A stretch of DNA of 64,000 nucleotides, taken from the NCBI GenBank assembly GCA_910593695.2, contig OU343047.1, positions 61,574,248-61,638,247 on the forward strand, read 5' to 3'. Position 1 is the first letter of the stretch, and each line of letters begins with the position of its first letter. The position numbers and the translations under genes were made by a program. Shown here piece by piece: positions 57,387-64,000 of the stretch. Origin of the DNA: Ocypus olens. Taxonomy: Eukaryota > Arthropoda > Insecta > Coleoptera > Staphylinidae. Under the pieces are notes generated by a model. The model searched no databases, was not told the DNA's origin, and saw only the letters and a program-made list of their open reading frames with translations.

Positions 57387-57714
57387 TTAGTTCTACTAGA
57401 TTATTAAATAGATAGGAAAAGTGTCATGTTTTACGGCTGTGTATAATGGGCGCCGACACAGATCTCTATTAAAACTTGGAACACATTTGAAACACATGTG
57501 TGCGCTAGAAAAACGTGGGAACTGAGTAATTGCAAAGCTTCATGTAACTATTTTTATTGACAAAGTGAAATTTAAAGCAACATCAGACAAATTGTTTAAA
57601 AGAGAATTAAAATGGCTCCAATTTCGGACAAATGGAACCTGCCACACCATTGTTCTAAAACGTTTTTCTTTTACTCACAAAAATCTATAAATATTGACTT
57701 TATAAGGCAGAAGA

Positions 57715-60130
57715 CAAGAGTAAGAAGGACATTTTAGACTTTATGTTTTTGTGATTCACTTATTTATTAGTGGAAATATCGGAGCGTGGGCAACAGGTTG
57801 GATTGTAGGATGGGGCCCACCCACCACCCACCGTATCAACTTTATTTTAACCTACAAATCCTGTTGGGTTTAAAAAACTTCTTTGGCAAATAATTGGAAA
57901 AGTTGAAAGTTTAGAAAACGCGATTTTGTAGCTTAAATCTAAGCGAAACGAGGGGCGAGAGGGTGGGCACTGTCCCACCCTTCAATTTACGGATGATAAA
58001 CAAGAGTTTACATGCCGAAAATAATTAATAACACAAGAGTAAGAAAGACATTTAAGACTTTATGTTTTTGTGATTCACTTATTTATTGGTGGAAATATTG
58101 GAGCGTGGACAACAGGTTGGATTGTAGGATAGGGCCCACCCACCGCCCACCGTATCAACTTTATTTTAACCTACAAATCCTGTTGGGTTAAAAGGAATTC
58201 TTTGGCAAATAATAGGAAAAGTTGAAAGTTTACAAAACGCGATTTTGTAGTTTAAATCCAAGTCGAACGAAGGGCAGGTGGGTGGTCCCTGTCCCACCCT
58301 CCAATTTACGGATGATAAACAAGAGTTTACATGCCGAAAATAATTAATAACACAAGAGTAAGAAAGACATTTAAGACTTTATGTTTTTGTGATTCACTTA
58401 TTTATTGGTGGAAATATTGGAGCGTGGACAACAGGTTGGATTGTAGGATAGGGCCCACCCACCGCCCACCGTATCAACTTTATTTTAACCTACAAATCCT
58501 GTTGGGTTAAAAGGAAAATAATTGGAAGAGTTCAAAGTTTACAAAACGCGATTTTGTAGCTTAAATCTAAGTGGAACGAGAGGCGGGTGGGTGGGCTCTT
58601 TCCCACCCTCCAATTTACGGATAATAAACAAGAGTTTACACGCCAAAATTAATTAATAACGCAAGAGTAAGAAAGACATTTAAGACTTTATGTTTTCGTG
58701 ATTCATTTATTTATTGTTGGAAATAACGGTGCGTGGGCAACAGGTTGGATTGTAGGATAGGGCCCACCCACCACCCACTGTATCATTTTTATTTTAACGT
58801 AAAAATCCTGTTGGGTTTAAACAACTTCTTTGTCAAATAATTGGAAAAGTTGAAAGTTTACAAAACGCCATTTTGTAGTTTAAATCTGAGTTAAACGAGG
58901 GCCGGGTGGGTGGTGTCTGTCCCACTCTCCAATTAATGGATGATAAACAAGAGTTTACATGCCGAAATCAATTAATAACACAACAGTAAGAAAGACATTT
59001 CAGACTTTAGATTTTTGTGATTCACTTATTTATTGCTGGAAATATCGGAGCGTGGGCAACAGGTTGGGTTGTAGGATAGGGGCCACCCACCACCCACCGT
59101 ATCAATTTTATTTTAACCTACAAACCCTGTTAGGTTGAAGAAACTTCTTCGGCAAATAATTGGAAAAGTTGAAAGTTTACAAAACGCGATTTTGTAGTTT
59201 AAATCTGAGTGAAACGAGGGCCGGGTGAGTGGTGTCTGTCCCACCCTCCAATTCATGGATGATAAACAAGAGTTTACATGCCGAAATCAATTAATAACGC
59301 AACAGTAAGAAAGACATTTCAGACTTTAGATTTTTGTGATCACTTATTTATTGCTGGAAATATCGGAGCGTGGGCAACAGGTTGGATTGTAGGATAGGGC
59401 CCACCCACCACCCACCACACAAACTTCATTTTAACCTACAAATCCTGTTGGGTTAAAGGAACTTCTTGGGCAAATAATTGGAAAGTTGAAAGTTTACAAA
59501 ACGCCATTTTGTAGTTTAAATCTGAGTTAAACGAGGGCCGGGTGGGTGGTGCCTGTCCCACTCTCCAATTAATGGATGATAAACAAGAGTTTACATGCCG
59601 AAATCAATTAATAACACAACAGTAAGAAAGACATTTCAGACTTTAGATTTTTGTGATTCACTTATTTATTGGTGGAAATATCGGAGCGTGGGCAACAGGT
59701 TGGATTGTAGGATAGGGCCCACCCACCACCCACCGTATCAATTTTATTTTAACCTACAAATCCTGTTGGGTTAAAGGAACTTCTTAGGCAAATAATTGGA
59801 AAGTTGAAAGTTTACAAAACGCGATTTTGTAGTTTAAATCTAAGTGGAACGAGGGGCGGGAGGGTGGGCCCTGTCCCACCCTCCAATTTACCGATGATTA
59901 ACAAGAGTTTACATCCCGAAATTAATTAATAACATAAGAGTGAGAAAGACATTTCAAACTTTATGTTTTTGTGATTCACTTATTTATTGTTGGAAATATC
60001 GGAGCGTGGGTAACAGGTTGGATTGTAGGATAGGGCCCACCCACCACCCGCCATATCAATTTTATTTGTCCCTGTCCCACCCTCCAATTTACGTATGATA
60101 AACACAAGAGTTTACATGCCGAAATTAATT
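57715..60130. repeat. 318-bp intronic satellite, eight copies
   Basis: GATTGTAGGAT (or GTTGTAGGAT) occurs at 57801, 58120, 58439, 58748, 59068, 59385, 59703 and 60021, giving spacings of 309-320 bases. Each unit contains GGGCCCACCCACCACCCACC and most contain a G-rich CGAGGGGCGGGTGGGTGG-like tract about 150 bases later. The two tracts are nearly complementary, so each unit can form a hairpin. The last unit is shortened. It lies wholly within the TP53INP-like intron. Confidence 0.95.
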
Positions 60131-60139
60131 AATAACACA

Positions 60140-61101
60140 AGTTTTACCTTACTTTTTTTACCAAAGACTTTTGTTCAAAGTTTCATATAAATTGCTCTAT
60201 TAGGGCCGGTTTTTCAATAGCGGCTTTAACCAGGCTTATCCTTAAACTCGGTATAAGGTATTTTTAGGTGTTTTTCAACCATAGTTTATCGATAAACCTA
60301 GCTTAAAGTACGGCTTTCGTAAGCGACCGGCGACGACAGCTTAGCGGGTAAAGCGTCAGTTTATAACCTTCAAAGTGGACAATACAAATATAATGTAGAT
60401 TGATATATTGCATGAATTAACCGATGATGGTTAATTACAATAATTTATGGACCTCCACGTCTGCCAAAAAAGTGGTTTGATCATTTTAATCTGTGTAGTG
60501 TTTGTGGACAGATTAGATTATCAAAAGAAGCATGTGGATGGGTGCTCGAAACAATTATTTTTATTACCTGAATGGTAAATACATATTTTCTGAAAAGGTA
60601 TGAAGGGATATAATGTGCTATTTCTAACAAAAATAACCGAAATTAAAGCAAGTGTAAAAAGGAAATCAACAATTAAGGAAGCATGTACGATAATCAGCTG
60701 TTTATGACAGGAATTATGAGAGAAAATGTTAGGTATGAAGATAGTCGCAATAGTCACATTTCAATGCCAACTCAAAAATATGTAGTAATATTGTATTGCC
60801 AACACAATGTTTGATAGGATAAGTAAACTTGGTTTATGTAATGCTTCAAAAACGCAATCATAAATAAACTGCTGCTTAACATAAACTTCAGCTTACGTAA
60901 TCTACAGCTTAAGCCGACATTGAAATACCGGCCCTTAGTTTTCGAGATACAGCGCCCGCACAGCACACATACAGACACACACAGACAAAAAAAAAATTCA
61001 TTCTTTGAAATCGCCTCTAGGGACCTCAAAACGGATTTGCCCGCAAAAAAAAAAATTACAATCACAATACTACTTCGTAAGGAAGAAAGTAAAAATTATA
61101 T
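60140..61101 (-). mobile_element. Foldback-family element, reversed, interrupted
   Basis: Read in reverse, the right edge gives TACTTTCTTCCTTACGAAG, AATCCGTTTTGAGGTCCCTA, a GTCTGTGTGTGTCTG microsatellite and CGCTGTATCTCGAAAACTAA. This is the same order as 4156-4350. The interior continues to about 60140. A nested element at 60203-60934 splits it. The opposite terminus is missing where it meets the satellite. Confidence 0.8.
60203..60934. mobile_element. PIF/Harbinger-like element nested in the foldback element
   Basis: The ends GGGCCGGTTTTTCAATAGCGGC and the inverse of GACATTGAAATACCGGCCC form inverted repeats, with TTA on both sides (60200-60202 and 60935-60937). Deleting it and one TTA restores GCTCTATTAGTTTTCGAGAT, which matches the reversed family sequence. 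The 732-bp interior contains minus-strand open frames (60521-60757 and 60772-61065, the latter crossing the right boundary) without a recognised DDE or MADF motif. It is probably non-autonomous. Confidence 0.85.
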
Positions 61102-61191
61102 CCAACAGATATTTGATGGAATATTTTTTCAAAATTAATTTAAAAAAAAAATGTTTATTTCTAATGGCTTGATTTTATAAATTTATTTCAG

Positions 61192-61570
61192 CCTGACAGA
61201 ACCGGACCAATTGGACACCCTCCTCCTATCCCGCACAAGTTCAACATCATCCCTGCCATGCAGCAACAACATGGAGGAGTCCTGGTTCCTCACACCCCCA
61301 CCCTGCTTCATTTCGGCGGGGCCTGTACACATGGAGACCTCCCCCTTAGAGAACCTGCTGATAGAGCACCCCAGCATGAGCGTCTACCAGCAGCCCGTGC
61401 TCGCCATACGGAGGCACGCCGCCCTCGAGGCCGTCGCCGACGACGACGAGCCCAACGAGGAGGAGGAGGATTTCCTGGAGGTACAGGCCGTGCAGCAACC
61501 TAGAAGGAACAGGGTGGAGGTGATCAGGCAACAGGAGAGGCAGGGTGTCAAAAGCAAACAAGCGCAAAAG
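61192..61570 (+). CDS. TP53INP/DOR-family protein, coding exon 2
   Basis: This exon supplies residues 64-190. It is in frame with exon 1 after an AA|C split codon. The hallmark second conserved region of the family is clear: EESWFLTPPPCF (about residues 92-103), then METSPLENLLIEHPSMSVY (about 111-129). An acidic DDDEPNEEEEDFLE run (about 148-161) and a basic glutamine-rich QAVQQPRRNRVEVIRQQERQ segment follow. The GTAGGA donor at 61571 leaves phase 0. Human relatives have roughly 220-240 residues, so some 30-60 C-terminal residues must be encoded further downstream. I found no such exon before 64000. Read-through would add only about 17 residues before a stop. Part of the frame is also open in other frames because of its GC content, but those readings have no homology. 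Confidence 0.95.
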
Positions 61571-61860
61571 GTAGGATATTTTTCAATTGAATCATACATT
61601 TATACTATTGACGTTTTGGGATGAATGAAACACAATTTTCTATGTTTTTATACCACCGTCGATAGAAAATTGTGTAGTTGTACAATGAAGTACAACATAG
61701 TAATGCCGCCATTCTGTTTCATACCATAAACGTGTTTTTGATATTCTTACCTTTCAAAAACTTTGTCGATTTTAGAAAAATTAAAAAGTCGACTCATAAA
61801 TCAACTGCTTAAACGAATGAACTAACATTTTGATTTCACTTTTAAAAAGTCCATTTTTAA
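61571..61860 (+). other. Start of the next TP53INP-like intron
   Basis: AT-rich intronic DNA. ACACAATTTTCTAT near 61630 and ATAGAAAATTGTGT near 61662 form a 14-bp inverted pair. Confidence 0.5.
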
Positions 61861-62560
61861 GAGCTATGGACGAAGCTAGAATAGACTCACGATACACTAT
61901 CTGAGCTGGGCGCCCACCGTACACCCGCAGGGAAAGACGAGACACCAGTTTTCTGGTTACACCGGGTAGAAAACGCAGCCTTACTGTCGTAAATCCTACC
62001 GGCGCGCCTCCCTTGCGGGGCCTGGCAGGGTCGACAATCGTCTGGGACTCCTTCACTGTCTGGTGCGAGCCAGATTTTGCCTGATATACCACGGCAGCTG
62101 GTCAGAGGTACTCAGATGATGCGACATCATCCGTGAGAACCTAATGCGCAATGCAATGGACACTGCCCCCAACCTCTAACAACCTAGGCCCCTAACCTGG
62201 CTCGGATTCGCCGACCCCTGAGTACCAATTTAAGTCTTGGTGAGACTGCGATCGCTTCCGTTAGCCCTGCTCGGCAGGTTACCGGGAGACACCACGTGGA
62301 GGTGGAAGTGGCTCTTGACATGTGATCTGACACCATCATACCCATTGAACCCGTTGGTTGGTGGTGACGCACACATCAATAAATCCGAATGAAGGGGGAC
62401 CCCGTAATGTTAGATGTGGCCGCTGTAATGTGTACCACGAAAGCATAATAAGGATTACACCACTTCTCCTAAATCCAAATCCAGCAAGAAGTCCGCCAAG
62501 CGCATCTTATCTCCCCGAAAATTTTCACGCTTCAACGTCTAGCGCGGGAAAAACATAGAC
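61861..62560. repeat. GC-rich block, probable retroelement fragment
   Basis: The segment is far richer in GC than the flanks. It has several overlapping short open frames (61781-62092 -, 62184-62372 -, 62358-62558 +) but none with a recognised domain. A palindromic GATGATGCGACATCATC lies near 62115. The composition and abrupt edges suggest the 5' region of a non-LTR retrotransposon. That is inference. Confidence 0.35.
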
Positions 62561-62870
62561 CAATCCCTCTTGAACCACCTACGTTTCAGGCAACATAGTT
62601 CGGATCATGAGCGATGTGTAAGAGCTGAAGAGTATGTGACTGCAAATAAACTTAGATAAGACCAAAAATAATGAGTCCTCCAAATAAATAACAAAACGAT
62701 TAAAACGTGATTAAGTACGTGCAACATCCAATTGTCAAGGCAAACCAATTAGCAGAGGTGAATATAAAAATAAGCCTATCATGGACAGCATTTAGAAACC
62801 TGTTACATCTTAAAAGACTTTACTTTTAAACCAGCAAGTTTCTAAGATCATCACGTTGTAGCTGACGCTT
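62561..62870. other. No gene seen
   Basis: Unassigned DNA, probably intronic. Confidence 0.35.
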
Positions 62871-62931
62871 CTCGCTAAAACTCCGTTGAGGTTTGTCACT
62901 CGTCGCTATAACTCCGTTGAGGTCTGTCACT
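62871..62931. repeat. Two-copy 30-bp tandem repeat
   Basis: CTCGCTAAAACTCCGTTGAG and CGTCGCTATAACTCCGTTGAG are each followed by GTYTGTCACT. Confidence 0.8.
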
Positions 62932-63309
62932 CCTCGCGACTCCGGACACCCTCTACCGATGCCAAGGGGTGGTTTTGATAACTTATATCAAAAGCAGTAC
63001 ATATGAGATATCAAATTAAAGCTTGTGACGTCCGCTATACGAATGACCCGGTCTGTCTGTCGTTATGACAAAAGCAACTTAAGTTTCCAGGCTGGGCGCC
63101 TTGAAAATTGACAAACGTTTACTCGCGCACAGGCGCCTGGCCTGGAAGGTTAACAAACCGAAATTTGCTGAAGTTTAAAACGTCAAAGTTATGAAGGAAT
63201 GTTGGGCTCATAGAGAATTTGATTTGTTTACCTTCCGGCTAAATGCGACCACGTGTTTTATATTCGGTCACTACAAGGCATATTCGCGAATACATCTTAT
63301 CGTGCTTCT
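62932..63309. other. No gene recognised
   Basis: Mixed-composition DNA. GGCTGGGCGCCTTG near 63090 and its partial inverse CAGGCGCCTGGCC near 63130 form a loose inverted pair. Confidence 0.35.
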
Positions 63310-63520
63310 TTAGGGCTTGTTCACACCAAAAGCAACCGGCGACTGCAACGCAATTACAACGCAACAGCAACGCGACACAGCGCTAATGTTTAAATACACG
63401 TGTTCCCACCTAGTGAAGACGACTCAACTGCAACGCAACTAGTTGCTAACTAGTTGCCGGCAGTGCTGCATACCGCGTCGCCGTCGCCAGTTGCGATCAA
63501 CAGTTGCCAAGAACTGATGC

Positions 63521-63652
63521 ATGATGTCGGACGAGACAGCAAAATCTTTCAATTTTGTGGCTCTTGTAGAAGCACACACATGTTTATATGATATAACAAA
63601 GCCATCATATACACGAGCTGACCTCAAAGAAAAAGCCTGGGGAGAATTTTAA
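63521..63652 (+). pseudogene. Truncated MADF-domain protein of the Harbinger element
   Basis: The frame from ATG at 63521 (or 63524) encodes 43 residues ending at a TAA created by the deletion junction. NFVALVEAHTCLYDITKPSY and RADLKEKAWGE match the first half of a MADF (Myb/SANT-like, DNA-binding) domain: the hydrophobic-plus-LV-x-x-H start, the aromatic residue before D/N, and the LKEKAW helix. Harbinger elements often carry a separate Myb/MADF protein needed for transposition. The second half of the domain is missing, so the product cannot be functional. Confidence 0.85.
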
Positions 63653-63887
63653 AGGTGTCTTTGCTCATTCGATAAAATCCATGCAATTTAACAGGATCAT
63701 TATTCAATTCCTGTGCTACTATGTAAGAATTATGTCCCAAATCTATTGTATAAGAGGGGTTAATCCAAAATGTTCGGCATTTCTTTTTTCGCTTTTTCAA
63801 TAGCACGTATGCAGCGGCAGACGAGGACGCCATTTTGTTCACGGCTACCGAAACAAGAGACTTAAAAACAGTTTTCAGTAAGAACAC
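63624..63887 (-). pseudogene. Truncated Harbinger transposase, N-terminal part
   Basis: The minus-strand frame reads inward from the right terminus. A basic KKRKKKCRTFWINPSY segment is followed by LNNDPVKLHGFYRMSKDTFK, the N-terminal signature of PIF/Harbinger DDE transposases (R-x-F/W-x-x-P, then the F-x-x-x-x-RM-s/t-xx-x-F block). The catalytic DDE core is entirely absent. The last residues (about LPRLFL) are out-of-frame reading of the MADF gene after the deletion junction. The start could be the alternative codon at 63887 or the internal Met of MASSSAAAYVLLKK. Confidence 0.88.
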
Positions 63888-64000
63888 AACAGCAACTCAA
63901 CTGAAGTTGCTGTCGCATGCAGTTGCGTTGCCATTGTCAGTTGCTTTTGGTGAGAACACGGCCTTAATAGTAATGGTCATCGCAGGCTTTTAGACCTGTA

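Larger units (their letters stand above)
56499..61191 (+). other. Intron of the TP53INP-like gene, 4,693 bp
   Basis: The donor is GTAAGT at 56499 and the acceptor ATTTATTTCAG ends at 61191. Most of it is repeat DNA: a hAT MITE, an eight-copy satellite, and a foldback-family element holding a nested PIF/Harbinger-like element that ends less than 100 bases from the acceptor. No additional coding exon was seen inside. Confidence 0.85.
63313..63963. mobile_element. Internally deleted PIF/Harbinger element (651 bp)
   Basis: The left end GGGCTTGTTCACACCAAAAG is inverted at the right, whose reverse complement reads GGCCGTGTTCTCACCAAAAG. TTA lies on both sides (63310-63312 and 63964-63966), the TWA duplication typical of PIF/Harbinger. 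Inside are the beginnings of the two genes such elements carry, on opposite strands and converging at about 63648-63652, where the middle of the element has been lost. Confidence 0.93.

Noticed and set aside
61258..61503. Overlapping frames within the GC-rich TP53INP exon on both strands
   Set aside because: They are shadows. Only the frame at 61193-61570 carries the conserved family regions and matching splice phases.

Overview
This window looks like AT-rich, repeat-dominated DNA from an animal nuclear genome, most likely an insect. The evidence is spliced coding exons with GT/AG boundaries, tRNA-derived SINEs, animal-type DNA transposons (hAT, mariner-like, PIF/Harbinger) and many tandem arrays with nucleosome-sized monomers. 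The order cannot be fixed from the sequence. A satellite-rich beetle-like genome is plausible but unproven. There is no sign of bacterial operons, CRISPR arrays or rRNA genes.

One protein-coding gene is identified with confidence. It is a TP53INP/DOR-family autophagy and nuclear cofactor on the + strand, with coding exons at 56308-56498 and 61192-61570. The 4.7-kb intron between them (56499-61191) holds a hAT MITE, an eight-copy 318-bp satellite, and a foldback-type element interrupted by a PIF/Harbinger-like element. The C-terminal exon is not visible and probably lies beyond 64000. Weaker exon-like or ORF-like segments occur at 8654-8809 (-), 28283-28480 (-), 28754-28965 (both strands open) and 29022-29211 (both strands open). 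None could be assigned to a family.

Layout. 1-9.8 kb: mostly unique AT-rich DNA with a diverged SINE, a foldback element without an array (4156-4920), palindromes and a TA-flanked MITE. 9.9-12.1 kb: a foldback-family element carrying a trimeric higher-order 171-bp array. 14.0-14.4 kb: a 91-bp array. 15.9-19.9 kb: a roughly 21-copy 170-bp array bracketed by direct repeats. 20-24 kb: hAT MITEs and a CpG-rich inverted-terminal element. 24.3-25.75 kb: a 172-bp array ending in the foldback-family terminus. 26-31 kb: short tandem duplications and the unassigned exon-like islands. 31.2-36.2 kb: three adjoining arrays, two of them clearly related (148 and 375 bp). 36.8-37.5 kb: a 30-bp minisatellite. 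38-46.8 kb: a LINE reverse-transcriptase relic, SINEs, a mariner-like MITE and two copies of a palindromic element with 11-12-bp target duplications. 49.6-53.5 kb: a dimeric array, then a relative of the 171-bp array abutting a foldback-family end. 54.6-61.6 kb: the TP53INP locus. 61.6-64 kb: a GC-rich probable repeat and an internally deleted PIF/Harbinger element that keeps the start of a MADF-domain gene and the N-terminus of its transposase.

The most interesting pattern is a family of elements sharing TACTTTCTCC-type ends, found as an array-less copy and in association with different about 171-bp arrays. This suggests a mobile element that carries, seeds or spreads satellite DNA.
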